Assembly: GCF_900207585.1 (NCBI RefSeq)
Contig: NZ_OAOP01000001.1
Location: forward strand, 372,001 to 436,000
From: Bacillus oleivorans
Lineage (GTDB): Bacteria; Bacillota; Bacilli; Bacillales; JC228
DNA: 64,000 nucleotides
Direction of reading: 5' to 3'
The notes under the pieces are model-generated. The model did no database searches. It was not told the DNA's origin and saw only the letters and a list, made by a program, of their open reading frames with translations. Below, one piece after another: positions 1 to 7,501 of this stretch. Within the stretch, counting starts at the first letter, position 1. Every line of letters starts with the position of its first letter. The translations under genes were made by a program, and so were the position numbers.

Positions 1-315
1 TAAAGCAGTGGTATACAATGCACATTGAAGAGCTATGCCGATATACCTTGAATGACGTGTTGTCTGAAAAAAGTACATGCAGACAACTGGAAAAAGAACA
101 TATTCGTAAAGAATACTGACTTCGAAATATTCACTTAAAAATCTAACGGGATATCTCAGCATTTTTTCTTCTACAACAAAAACGCCAATAAACGTTGAAA
201 AATAGGCACTCAACAAGAAAACTAATAGCGTGTCTTTAATAAATGGTTTTCTTACACCGAAAAATAATAATACAACTCCGATTAGAAGTAATGTCCACAA
301 AATCGCCTTATCCAT
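1..315 (-). CDS. CBO0543-family membrane protein, partial (runs off left edge)
   Basis: An open reading frame of 105 codons on the minus strand starts at ATG 315 and stays open to the window edge, so the C-terminus is missing. It begins MDKAILWTLLLIGVVLLFFG and shows at least three hydrophobic segments (about residues 5-20, 28-48, 71-85) with the motif VEEKMLRYPVRFL between them, the pattern of small CBO0543-type integral membrane proteins common in spore-forming Firmicutes. A GAGGCG ribosome binding site lies about 8 bases upstream. The family function is not known to me. It is divergent from the ABC transporter genes at 503. Confidence 0.7.
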   Translation of the reverse strand, partial: MDKAILWTLLLIGVVLLFFGVRKPFIKDTLLVFLLSAYFSTFIGVFVVEEKMLRYPVRFLSEYFEVSILYEYVLFPVVCMYFFQTTRHSRYIGIALQCALYTTAL

Positions 316-400
316 AAAAAATTCGCCTCAATTATTAATTTACTCTTAATTAGTATGACCAAATTCCTGTTATTTACATTTCTCCTATATAAAAAGCCGA

Positions 401-420
401 TTGATCAAACGTTTGTTTAA
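401..420. promoter_or_regulatory. Operator-like palindrome upstream of ABC transporter
   Basis: TTGATCAAACGTTTGTTTAA is a near-perfect palindrome centred on AACGTT, located in the divergent promoter region about 80 bases before the ABC transporter start. The same core, with slightly different flanks, recurs at 3161-3180 and 6074-6095. Its size and symmetry suit a dimeric TetR-type repressor site, but the regulator is not in this window. Confidence 0.5.
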
Positions 421-502
421 AAAATCTTTTTCCCAAAAACTTGTAGTAATCTGTCCATTTCCTTCGTCTATTTAATAGGGAGACAAAAAGGAGGAACTGA
501 AT

Positions 503-1210
503 TTGATTACGATTCGAGATTTGAAGCATGAATTTGTGATTGGTAAAAAGAATAAAAAGCAAGTCATTCCCGTCTTAAATTCGGTCAATTTACATATAGA
601 AGAAGGCGAGATTGTAACAATCCTGGGAAGAAGCGGCTCAGGAAAATCAACGCTTTTGAACCTGATTAGCGGCTACATGAAGCCGACAGCAGGCACGATA
701 CACATCTTGAACCAGGATGTGACCAACCTCTCAGAAGGGGAGTGGGCGGACTTTCGCCTGCAGCATATCGGCTTTATTTTTCAAAGCTTTCAGCTCATCC
801 CCAGTATGACGGCATTTCAAAATGTAGAGCTGCCCCTAAAAATGAAGGGAATGGAAAAAACTAAGCGCCTCGCTAAAGTTGAGGAAACATTAGAAAAAGT
901 GGGACTTGCTGAGTTCGCAGGCTTTTACCCAAGTGAGCTCTCTGGCGGACAGCAGCAAAGGGTCGGGATTGCCCGTGCCCTTGTAGGAGAACCAAAAATC
1001 ATTTTAGCCGATGAACCGACAGGAAGTTTAGATGTAGAAACGGAAAACGAATTTTTAACATTAATCCATCAGTTAAATCAGAACGAAGGCATTACTTTTT
1101 TAGTCATCACGCATGACAGAGAGGTAGCTAAGATTGGCCATCGAAGTGTGACGATTGCGAACGGAACGATCAGCGAGAGCGGGGGCGAGAAACGTGCGAT
1201 TCAGAGATAA
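503..1210 (+). CDS. ABC transporter ATP-binding protein (MacB/LolD-like)
   Basis: This is the nucleotide-binding subunit of an ABC transporter of the MacB/LolD/YknY class, which acts on the cytoplasmic face of the membrane with an FtsX-like permease. All motifs are intact: Walker [10 protein letters not shown] (residues 42-50), Q-loop in FIFQSFQL, signature LSGGQQQR (from residue 146), Walker [13 protein letters not shown] (from 166) and the switch His in ITHDRE (about 204). The start is TTG at 503, preceded by AAGGAGG. The 235-residue length is normal for the family. The gene overlaps the permease start at 1194 by 17 bases, so the two are translationally coupled. The substrate cannot be told; relatives export peptides, macrolides or lipoproteins. 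The palindrome at 401-420 suggests repressor control. Confidence 0.9.
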   Translation: MITIRDLKHEFVIGKKNKKQVIPVLNSVNLHIEEGEIVTILGRSGSGKSTLLNLISGYMKPTAGTIHILNQDVTNLSEGEWADFRLQHIGFIFQSFQLIPSMTAFQNVELPLKMKGMEKTKRLAKVEETLEKVGLAEFAGFYPSELSGGQQQRVGIARALVGEPKIILADEPTGSLDVETENEFLTLIHQLNQNEGITFLVITHDREVAKIGHRSVTIANGTISESGGEKRAIQR

Positions 1211-2552
1211 ATTTCAATTTGTACGAGAAAATATGAAAAAGAACAAAACCAGGGTGTTTATGACGATTTTAGCAACCGCGATGGGCTGTGCGTTTTTAAT
1301 CGTACTCGCGTCGGTCGGGTTTGGCATTCATAAATCAATTATTGAAGAAATTACCCAAGGACGGCTTACAACCGAGATTGATATACACGGAAAAGTAAAT
1401 GGCAGCACAAGCTATATGACAGATGAAGATGTCGCGTTTTTTGAGGGAATCGATGGGGTAAAAGCTGTCACCACACATAAACGCGTTGAGAATGAAACCA
1501 CCTATTCAATCGGCGACTATACAGGCTTTGGCGAAACGATGGTCGTGGATTATGAAGCAGAAAAGGCTTCAAACTTTGAGCTGGAAGAAGGACGCTTACC
1601 GGAAGCAGCCAACGAAGTAGTCGTCGGTTATAACTTTCCGGGAAATTTGCGTGACCCAGATCAGGAAATTTCTGAAGAAGATCAACAACTAACAATGGAA
1701 GAAATCGAGAAAAAGTATGGATATCCAGAATCGCTCCTTGGAAAAACACTTACTTTAACAGTTCCACAAACGATTGATGGGGAAAGACAGGAAGGAACCT
1801 TTGAAGTGACTGTCGTTGGCGTGGCGAAAAAACCTACGCGTGAATGGATGATGGATATGCGAGTCCTCATCTCAGAGGAAAAATTAAATGAGATTGAGGA
1901 GTTCACCGGAACAGCCTTAGGCCGGTTCATCGACCCAATGATGTCAGAAGAAGAAATCGAGCAATTAAAGCAAACAACAGAAAGTCATTATAATGAAGTA
2001 AATGTGTATGCGGATAGCGCTGGAGCGGTCAAATCGATTTCAGAAGAAATCAAAGAAGCGGGTTATTACACCTATTCGATTGCGGATGAACTAGATCAGG
2101 TCGACCTTTTCTTCGCAGTTGTAAAAATAGGACTCATCCTAGTTGGAACCATTGCCGTCATCATCGCATCAATCGGGATTTACAACACGATGTCAATGGC
2201 AGTCACCGAACGGACCCAAGACATCGGTATCATGAAAGCAATCGGCGGCCATCCGAAAATGATTAAACAAATCTTTCTAATCGAAAGCACCTATATCGGT
2301 TTAATGGGCGCACTTTTTGGAGTTATCACTTCGTATATCATCAGCATTGCCGTCAATAAGCTTCTGCCGATGGTCATCACGAATGTACTTGAAATCGGTG
2401 CAGGTGAAACCATAACGTTCTCTTATATACCAACCTCACTCACTGTCATCTGTGTAGCCATCAGCTTACTAGTTGCCATGATTTCAGGACTCAAACCCGC
2501 CGTCAAAGCAACCAAAATCGACGTAATCAAAGCACTAAGAAGAGATATTTGA
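1194..2552 (+). CDS. ABC transporter permease, FtsX/MacB-like
   Basis: This is the membrane partner of the preceding ATPase. An N-terminal transmembrane helix (TRVFMTILATAMGCAFLIVLAS region) is followed by a large extracytoplasmic domain of roughly 230 residues (MacB periplasmic-core type) and a C-terminal FtsX domain with three more helices, including the typical TERTQDIGIMKAIGG loop. I chose GTG 1194 as the start because it has GGGGGCGAG upstream and gives [13 protein letters not shown], which suits the family. A TTG at 1155 is in frame, but it would add an Arg/Ala-rich tail overlapping the ATPase gene. There is no MacB-like adaptor gene nearby. The pair is probably a stress or antimicrobial-peptide exporter. 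Confidence 0.87.
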   Translation: MRFRDKFQFVRENMKKNKTRVFMTILATAMGCAFLIVLASVGFGIHKSIIEEITQGRLTTEIDIHGKVNGSTSYMTDEDVAFFEGIDGVKAVTTHKRVENETTYSIGDYTGFGETMVVDYEAEKASNFELEEGRLPEAANEVVVGYNFPGNLRDPDQEISEEDQQLTMEEIEKKYGYPESLLGKTLTLTVPQTIDGERQEGTFEVTVVGVAKKPTREWMMDMRVLISEEKLNEIEEFTGTALGRFIDPMMSEEEIEQLKQTTESHYNEVNVYADSAGAVKSISEEIKEAGYYTYSIADELDQVDLFFAVVKIGLILVGTIAVIIASIGIYNTMSMAVTERTQDIGIMKAIGGHPKMIKQIFLIESTYIGLMGALFGVITSYIISIAVNKLLPMVITNVLEIGAGETITFSYIPTSLTVICVAISLLVAMISGLKPAVKATKIDVIKALRRDI

Positions 2553-2577
2553 AACAGAGGGACGGTTCTTGCGTTTC
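2551..2577 (+). repeat. GGGACGGTTC repeat, half-element
   Basis: GAAAC-agagggacggttcttgc-GTTTC begins at the stop codon of the permease gene. The same block recurs at 59261-59287, and the GGGACGGTTC core occurs as hairpins at 55000-55045 and 58008-58055. I read these as dispersed REP-like elements. Confidence 0.6.
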
Positions 2578-2600
2578 ATGTAAGGAACTAAAAGGTAATT

Positions 2601-2632
2601 GGGCCATTTCCGGTGGAAGTGGCCCTTTTTTA
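2601..2632 (+). terminator. Rho-independent terminator after ABC transporter operon
   Basis: GGGCCATTTCC and GGAAGTGGCCC form an 11-base stem with a 3-base loop, followed by TTTTTTAT. It sits about 50 bases after the permease stop codon. Confidence 0.8.
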
Positions 2633-2670
2633 TGAAAAATCAGGGTAATTTTTGATTGAAGAGTATAAAA

Positions 2671-3070
2671 TAACCGAACATACCGATGGATAACCGAACT
2701 CAAGGGCCGTTTACCGAACTCAGAGGCCAGTTAACCGAACTCAAAGGATCAATAACCGAACTCAGGAGAAGCTAAGCGAACTTAGATGGCAGTTAACCGA
2801 ACTCAGATGCGGATAACAGAACTTAGATGGCAGTTAACCGAACTCAGATGCGGATAACAGAACTTAGATGGCAGTTAACCGAACTCAGATGCGGATAACA
2901 GAACTTAGATGGCAGATAACCGAATTCAGATGTGGATAACAGAACTTAGATGGCAGTTAACCGAACTTAGATGCAGATAACAGAACTTAGATGGCAGATA
3001 ACCGAACTCAGATGCGGATAACAGAACTCAGATGGCAGTTAACCGAACTCGAGCGCGGATAACCGAACTC
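2671..3070. repeat. Array of about 20-bp repeats (TAACCGAACTCAGATG type)
   Basis: About twenty degenerate units of the form TAACCGAACTCAGATGCGGA and TAACAGAACTTAGATGGCAG alternate over 400 bases. In the middle the pair repeats as a near-exact 41-base unit. No frame stays open, since TAA recurs and the period is not a multiple of three, so the array is non-coding. Units are contiguous without unique spacers, which excludes a CRISPR array. Towards the edges the units become more divergent, as expected for an ageing tandem array. The function is unknown. Confidence 0.8.
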
Positions 3071-3160
3071 GGAGAGACCCGGACTTTGAGGAAAGACATA
3101 AAGGAATAAAGTGCCGGTTAAAAAGTTACAAATTTCCCCATATCCCAGCAACACGCCAAA

Positions 3161-3180
3161 TTAAACAAACGTTTGCTTAA
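3161..3180. promoter_or_regulatory. Operator-like palindrome, second copy
   Basis: TTAAACAAACGTTTGCTTAA matches the palindromes at 401-420 and 6074-6095. It lies 140 bases before the small membrane protein gene at 3321. Confidence 0.5.
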
Positions 3181-3320
3181 ACCTCCCAAAAACAAAGCAA
3201 TTTCAATGCCTCACTCAACTTCCAACCCCGTAAATCCTGTCAAATAATCGGGATCCTTTACACAAATATAACCTTTCTATTTGGGAAACCATGGTAAAAT
3301 AATGAAAAGGGGGAATCAAG

Positions 3321-3530
3321 ATGGCAGAAATAATTGTTATTATTGCATTGGTAGCGATTTTTGTATTTCTATTCATTGTTGGGGTCAGTAGTCAAAATAA
3401 GAGTACTAAACGGAGATACCGCAATGATACTGACTCTTCGTCTACAGGCAGTTTCTTTTGGAAAGATTCCGCAGACGGATTCGATGGATCCGGAGGAGGA
3501 GACGGTGGTGGCGGCGGTGGAGGAGAGTGA
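3321..3530 (+). CDS. Small membrane protein with glycine-rich tail
   Basis: This 69-residue protein has one N-terminal transmembrane helix (about residues 3-22, IIVIIALVAIFVFLFIVGVS), a short basic stretch (KSTKRRYRN), a Ser/Thr/Asp-rich middle and a C-terminal tail made almost only of Gly and Asp (residues 56-69). The start ATG has AAAGGGGGAA upstream. The layout resembles small membrane proteins with Gly-rich ends found in Bacillus, but I do not recognise the family. It stands alone and is convergent with the gene at 3671-4495. Confidence 0.6.
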   Translation: MAEIIVIIALVAIFVFLFIVGVSSQNKSTKRRYRNDTDSSSTGSFFWKDSADGFDGSGGGDGGGGGGGE

Positions 3531-3599
3531 CCTCCGCGCCAAGCCAAAGTAAACGTGGTCAACCGCTTGCACAATCCATCGCTCGTGCAACCCCACACG

Positions 3600-3658
3600 T
3601 CAGCCTACCGCTCACCGCTCACCGCCTACCGCTCACCGCCCACCACCCACCACTCCAC
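3600..3658. repeat. Short CCGCTCACCG-type microsatellite
   Basis: Imperfect repeats of CTACCGCTCACCGC and CCACC run for about 55 bases between two convergent genes. The run is low-complexity and C-rich, unlike the surrounding DNA. Confidence 0.5.
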
Positions 3659-3670
3659 AAACATCCAACC

Positions 3671-4495
3671 CTAAAATTCCATCTTAAACCCCATCACCTG
3701 ATGAACCCCTACATAAGACCGCAGCAAGTCCGGATATCTCGCATACATATGGGCATACCGAAACCCATTGCCCTTAGCCAGGATATGACACCACTTCGCT
3801 CCGTCCTCTTCACTCGCGACTAAATAAAAGTCATCAAGCACTCCACCCGTCTCAAGCTCCGCAGCATTCAGATTAAAATCCCCAGCAATCAGCACAATAT
3901 CATCTGTCGCGCCTGCTGCTTCCAAAAACAAATCACTTCGTTGAAAAATCTCAACCGTCTCAATCAACCCGATTTTACAGTTAACCTCCGACAGCACCCC
4001 AGCAAAATCCTTTTTCAATGACCCGTGCAAACTAAACAAATGAACAGTCCGGCCATCGCCAACCAGCTTAAACCTCTTATAAACTGGCCACCTCATATAC
4101 AAGGCTAAATGAGTCAACGCCCCTTGTTCAAATGGATCACGACCCCTGATCCACTGCATAATATGTTCATTTGAATACGGATCACAATTCACATGGACAC
4201 TCGCCCCATCAGCTGCTACTCGCTTTTCATCCCAGGCCCACAAATAAGATTTGTTTTTCAGTAAATACTGCGGCTGGGCATCCGCGACTTCTTGAATATA
4301 CTCGGTCTGATACGATAAGCCTTCCGCGACTTCCTTTATCTCTTTATGATCGCCGCCTGCCTCTTGAAACACCATCACATCCGGGAAACCAAAAAGCTTC
4401 ATTTCTCTTGCCACATCATCCAAACTCCATTGAAATCCGTCTTTTTTTCCGGTTTCTCCTCCTGGATTCCAGGAATATAAAACAAAACTAGCCAT
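3671..4495 (-). CDS. Endonuclease/exonuclease/phosphatase-fold protein (CdtB-like motifs)
   Basis: This 274-residue protein has the N-terminal landmarks of the metal-dependent EEP superfamily: SWNPGG (Asn10), VFQEAGG (Glu45, metal ligand), LFSLHG (His157) and LIAGDFNL (Asp206 and Asn208). QEAG and the leading WN block recall cytolethal distending toxin B. The usual C-terminal SDH catalytic motif is not visible; the protein ends in YVGVHQVMGFKMEF, so activity may be altered or lost. No signal peptide is visible. The start ATG 4495 follows a GGGGG tract. It is divergent from the DUF2589-like cluster at 4681-6029, sharing a 185-base intergenic region. The fold is fairly sure; the substrate (DNA, RNA, lipid or nucleotide) is unknown. 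Confidence 0.7.
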   Translation of the reverse strand: MASFVLYSWNPGGETGKKDGFQWSLDDVAREMKLFGFPDVMVFQEAGGDHKEIKEVAEGLSYQTEYIQEVADAQPQYLLKNKSYLWAWDEKRVAADGASVHVNCDPYSNEHIMQWIRGRDPFEQGALTHLALYMRWPVYKRFKLVGDGRTVHLFSLHGSLKKDFAGVLSEVNCKIGLIETVEIFQRSDLFLEAAGATDDIVLIAGDFNLNAAELETGGVLDDFYLVASEEDGAKWCHILAKGNGFRYAHMYARYPDLLRSYVGVHQVMGFKMEF

Positions 4496-4680
4496 CCCCC
4501 ATTACCACACTCCCTGATGAAATTAGCCAAAATTAAAGTACTCGCCAACCCTCGCAAATATTACCATGAATTACCTTACATAAAAAATTGGGAAGAAAGA
4601 ACCAATTCAAATTTCGCAGGAATAATAAATTTTCACAAGGAATATTGGTAATGTGTACCAATTATTGGAGGGATCGAACC

Positions 4681-5124
4681 ATGTCTGAAGTGGTATTCAA
4701 AGATCTGATCACTGCGATTAAAACATCAGTTGTCGAAGCAAGTGATATGGTTGCCAGGAAGCAGGTCGAAAATTTTCAAAGCTTGTATTTTCAAAAAGAC
4801 GGGACTCCCAATACGGTGAAGATGCGTTTGCCTGCCAGCAAGTTTGAGGGGGAAGAACCGAAGGAAATCGAAGTACCGCTAATTTGTATTGCACCTACCT
4901 CATCCTTCAAGTTAAAGGAAATCTCACTTGATTTCAGTGTGGAATTTACTGAACTATTCGGTCCATCTGAGCGAAACGGGAAAAATGAGTCCTTACATGC
5001 GAGATTGGTAGCAGGAAAACTAGAACACCCGAATACGGCTAACATATCCATCAAAATCGAAGGAAGTGATCCGCCCGAAGGTGTTCTGCGAATCAATGAT
5101 TACTTTACTAAATTCTTACCTTAA
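4681..5124 (+). CDS. DUF2589-like protein
   Basis: This 147-residue protein starts at ATG 4681 behind TTGGAGGGATC. Its N-terminal helix (FKDLITAIKTSVVEASDMVARKQ) is followed by beta-strand-rich sequence with the pattern VPLICIAPTSSFKLKEISLDFSVEF, which resembles the SLVAIPNLQVDYVDITFDMEV segment of the next gene. Both fit the DUF2589 type, a domain of unknown function with an immunoglobulin-like strand pattern. No signal peptide is present, so it is probably cytosolic. An upstream in-frame extension to 4588 is possible but has no ribosome binding site. It is 14 bases from the next gene and likely co-transcribed. Confidence 0.65.
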   Translation: MSEVVFKDLITAIKTSVVEASDMVARKQVENFQSLYFQKDGTPNTVKMRLPASKFEGEEPKEIEVPLICIAPTSSFKLKEISLDFSVEFTELFGPSERNGKNESLHARLVAGKLEHPNTANISIKIEGSDPPEGVLRINDYFTKFLP

Positions 5125-5138
5125 GGAGATGATGAAAA

Positions 5139-5738
5139 ATGGCAAATGAGCTAGTAAACATGGGAGAACAGTTTGCAGGACTACCAATCGAAACGCTCAT
5201 TGCAACACCACTGAAGGCAGCATCGGACACACAAGTGCTGCTCGCAAAATCAACGTATGACTTTATCAAAACAGTAGGGTTTGATCAAAACGATCAGGTC
5301 AGAACCGCGAAGTTCGCATTTAAGCGAACCAGCATCGATCCCATTGATCCAGCCCAAACAAAAGAAGAAGAGGTCGTCATCGACGCACCATTCCTATCAC
5401 TCGTAGCGATTCCTAATTTACAAGTGGATTATGTGGACATTACGTTTGATATGGAAGTTAAATCTTCCTTTATGGATAAAAGCGGGTCACAATCAGAAGC
5501 GGGGGGAGAGCTCTCCATCAGCGGCGGCTACCCGCCATTCTTCTCAGGCAGCCTAAAAGTACATGGCAGTGTATCTACTTATAAAGAAAACGTCCGAACA
5601 AGCGACAACTCAGCGAAATACCATGTCGCAGTAAAAGCATCCAACGCCAAACCAAGCGAAACCCTGATGAGAATCATGGATTTAATGTCACAAGCGGTCA
5701 TTCCTGCATCCAGTACGCCAGCTCCGAATCCAGCCTAA
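5139..5738 (+). CDS. DUF2589 domain-containing protein
   Basis: This 199-residue protein has a strong site AAGGAGATGATG before ATG 5139. The N-terminal helix contains LPIETLIATPLKAASDTQVLLAKSTYDFI, the core contains the DUF2589 hallmark FLSLVAIPNLQVDYVDITFDM, and a second half carries a Gly/Ser-rich loop (GELSISGGYPPFFSG) followed by KYHVAVKASNAKPSETLMRIMDLM. The C-terminus is Pro/Ala-rich. DUF2589 proteins have no established function that I know; they often occur as adjacent paralogues, as here with the 147-residue protein upstream. There is no transmembrane segment. Confidence 0.8.
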   Translation: MANELVNMGEQFAGLPIETLIATPLKAASDTQVLLAKSTYDFIKTVGFDQNDQVRTAKFAFKRTSIDPIDPAQTKEEEVVIDAPFLSLVAIPNLQVDYVDITFDMEVKSSFMDKSGSQSEAGGELSISGGYPPFFSGSLKVHGSVSTYKENVRTSDNSAKYHVAVKASNAKPSETLMRIMDLMSQAVIPASSTPAPNPA

Positions 5739-5756
5739 TGGGAGGATCGAAAGCAC

Positions 5757-6029
5757 GTGGATGATACCTTCGATTTAACCGATGTCGGGTATATAAAAAG
5801 AATTACAGTTGGCAACACAGATCCTACTAATCTAAAAGATGAATCCGTCATCGAACGGCAAATGGCTGAATTAAACTTCTGCCTGGAGAAAGATTTTCCG
5901 CGGGGAAAAATCGTTGGCCAAGAAAAAAACTTTCAAATTCTCCGGATTGGTGAGCACCAGGTAGTCTTACAATCTATCACATACCACATCGGTTATAAAC
6001 GCCGCCCGGCAAGATTTGAAAATAGGTAA
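5757..6029 (+). CDS. Hypothetical protein of DUF2589 cluster
   Basis: This 90-residue protein begins at GTG 5757 behind GGGAGGATC. It has no transmembrane segment or signal peptide and ends in a basic stretch (YKRRPARFENR). I do not recognise the family. The sequence looks like a compact alpha/beta protein (ERQMAELNFCLEKDFPRGKIVGQEKNFQILRIGEHQVVLQS). Its position 18 bases after the DUF2589 gene and before a terminator makes it the last gene of a three-gene operon. Confidence 0.6.
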   Translation: MDDTFDLTDVGYIKRITVGNTDPTNLKDESVIERQMAELNFCLEKDFPRGKIVGQEKNFQILRIGEHQVVLQSITYHIGYKRRPARFENR

Positions 6030-6037
6030 AAAATCAG

Positions 6038-6071
6038 CGGTCCATCAACCTTGAGTTGATGGACCGTTTTT
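6038..6071 (+). terminator. Rho-independent terminator of DUF2589 operon
   Basis: CGGTCCATCAA and TTGATGGACCG form an 11-12 base stem with a short loop, followed by TTTTTG. Confidence 0.85.
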
Positions 6072-6073
6072 GA

Positions 6074-6095
6074 TTTAAACAAACGTTTGATTAAA
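6074..6095. promoter_or_regulatory. Operator-like palindrome, third copy
   Basis: The core TTAAACAAACGTTTGATTAA matches the sites at 401-420 and 3161-3180. It lies just after the terminator and about 60 bases before the GntR operator array. Confidence 0.5.
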
Positions 6096-6152
6096 TCTAC
6101 ATAATGGTAAAAAGATATATATAAACAATTTAAATAAAACGCGTGCAACATT

Positions 6153-6248
6153 CATTATAATGAAAACGCTTAAAATATTCCTATTGTGCAAAATACATTA
6201 TAATGTTACCATGTAAATGTAACGAAGTTTTAACTAAACATTATAATG
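6153..6248. promoter_or_regulatory. Three identical palindromic operators at 43-bp spacing (GntR regulator)
   Basis: The perfect 10-base palindrome CATTATAATG occurs at 6153-6162, 6196-6205 and 6239-6248, each start exactly 43 bases from the next, close to four helical turns. The first extends to a 14-base palindrome (TTCATTATAATGAA) and the second to 12 bases. The sequence between copies is not repeated, so this is not a simple tandem duplication. Each copy contains TATAAT, so sites may overlap -10 elements. The location directly before the GntR gene suggests auto-regulation and control of the downstream PTS operon. Confidence 0.65.
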
Positions 6249-6274
6249 ATATTCTATCAATCAATTCTAGGCAG

Positions 6275-7048
6275 GTGATACCCATAAAATCTCTAGATAA
6301 AAACTCGAAGTTACCGTTGTACAAACAGCTTAAACTCTCACTTATGAAATTTATAGAAGATAATCTATCCGAGGGTGATTTCCTGCCCACTGAGCCTGAA
6401 ATCGAAAAAATGTATGGTGTAAGTCGGATCACTGTACGAAAAACGATTGACGAGTTAGTTTCTGAGGGGATTGTAAAGAAGGTACAAGGGAAAGGAACCT
6501 TTGTTCAATCAAAAAAAATCACTCAAACCGCTGGGACGATCACGAGCTGGACAGAAGAAATGCGCCAAAAAGGTAAAGATATTCATTCAGAAAATACGGT
6601 TTTGTTTGAGATGGAGCCTTCTCGAAAAATGATTGAAGATCTTCAGCTGGCACCTAATGAAAAAGTGATATGTCTAAAAAGACTTCGTTTTGCAGACGGT
6701 GAACCAATTGCCATTATGATTAACTACATGCGTTCGAAGTTCCTCCCTGGATTTTTGGAAAAAGGATTGCAAAGAGAATCGTTGTACGAAACTCTTGAAG
6801 AGGAATATCACATAAGACTTGAAAAAGCACATGAAAAAATCCGGGCCAAAAATGCTACTGATTTAGAAGCGATTGATTTAAGGATTCCGCCGTACTCGGC
6901 GTTACTGCATTTAACAAGGGTATCTTATCTTCAGGATGGAACTCCTTTTGAAATAGTAGAAATGTATAATCGGGCAGACCGTTACGAATACCATATTGAA
7001 TTATATGGAAGGAAAAAAATGAAAGCATTTGATACAAAGGAGAGTTAA
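6275..7048 (+). CDS. GntR-family transcriptional regulator, UTRA domain
   Basis: An N-terminal winged helix-turn-helix of the GntR/HutC type (LPLYKQLKLSLMKFI...GDFLPTEPEIEKMYGVSRITVRKTIDELVSEGIVKKVQGKGTFV) occupies residues about 10-78, followed by a UTRA ligand-binding domain to about residue 245. HutC members typically sense phosphorylated sugars. GTG 6275 gives the expected N-terminus. ATG 6203 overlaps an operator/-10-like sequence and is unlikely to be in the transcript. Oddly, the best Shine-Dalgarno match, AGGTGAT at 6273-6279, would be ideally spaced for an ATA codon at 6284, so the true start is uncertain. The gene stops 4 bases before the EIIA start and is probably the first gene of the operon. 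Confidence 0.88.
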   Translation: MIPIKSLDKNSKLPLYKQLKLSLMKFIEDNLSEGDFLPTEPEIEKMYGVSRITVRKTIDELVSEGIVKKVQGKGTFVQSKKITQTAGTITSWTEEMRQKGKDIHSENTVLFEMEPSRKMIEDLQLAPNEKVICLKRLRFADGEPIAIMINYMRSKFLPGFLEKGLQRESLYETLEEEYHIRLEKAHEKIRAKNATDLEAIDLRIPPYSALLHLTRVSYLQDGTPFEIVEMYNRADRYEYHIELYGRKKMKAFDTKES

Positions 7049-7052
7049 CCCT

Positions 7053-7481
7053 ATGCTTACACTTACAGAAGGACTAATCGAACTTAATGTAGAGGTTGTA
7101 GATGCAGAAGAAGCCATTAGAATAGCTGGTCAACTTCTAGTTGATGAAGGATTAGCCGAGGAAAGATACGTAGACGGTATGGTAAAGGGTTATAAGGAAG
7201 TGGGTCCATACATAGTGGTGGCCCCAGGTATCGCTTTTCCACATGCAAGACCTGAATTTGGAGCAAAGAAAAAAGGGGTATCAATTGTAAGACTTAGTCA
7301 TCCAATTCCATTTGGTCATCCGACAAGCGATCCAATTTCACTAGTATGTGCACTTTGTGGGACAGATAGCACAAGCCATATCGAAATGCTTCAGGCGCTG
7401 GCTGAATTATTAAGAGACGAAGAGAAGCTACACACTATTTTGAATGCAAGCACTAAAAAAGAAATCTTAGACCTTATTTAA
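7053..7481 (+). CDS. PTS sugar transporter subunit IIA (mannitol/ascorbate type)
   Basis: This 142-residue EIIA of the PTS_EIIA_2 family transfers phosphate from HPr to the EIIB. The phospho-acceptor histidine lies in APGIAFPHARPEFG (His64 from ATG 7053). ATG 7053 is chosen because AAAGGAGAG lies upstream; an earlier ATG at 7029 lies inside the regulator gene. The combination with a lactose/ascorbate-type EIIB and an UlaA-like EIIC points to an L-ascorbate-like (SgaTBA/Ula) system. Confidence 0.9.
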   Translation: MLTLTEGLIELNVEVVDAEEAIRIAGQLLVDEGLAEERYVDGMVKGYKEVGPYIVVAPGIAFPHARPEFGAKKKGVSIVRLSHPIPFGHPTSDPISLVCALCGTDSTSHIEMLQALAELLRDEEKLHTILNASTKKEILDLI

Positions 7482-7501
7482 TTTAAAACATGGGGGGTTT
7501 C

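Noticed and set aside
2671-3070. CRISPR array
   Set aside because: Repeats are contiguous and degenerate with no unique spacers of constant length, and no cas genes are nearby.
3392-3598. Proline/serine-rich reading frames opposite the small Gly-rich membrane protein
   Set aside because: They mirror the GGT/GGC-rich tail of the gene at 3321 and have no ribosome binding site.
6203-6274. N-terminal extension of the GntR regulator from ATG 6203
   Set aside because: The extension overlaps two operator palindromes with TATAAT and has no ribosome binding site; homologous proteins begin near residue 25 of this frame.
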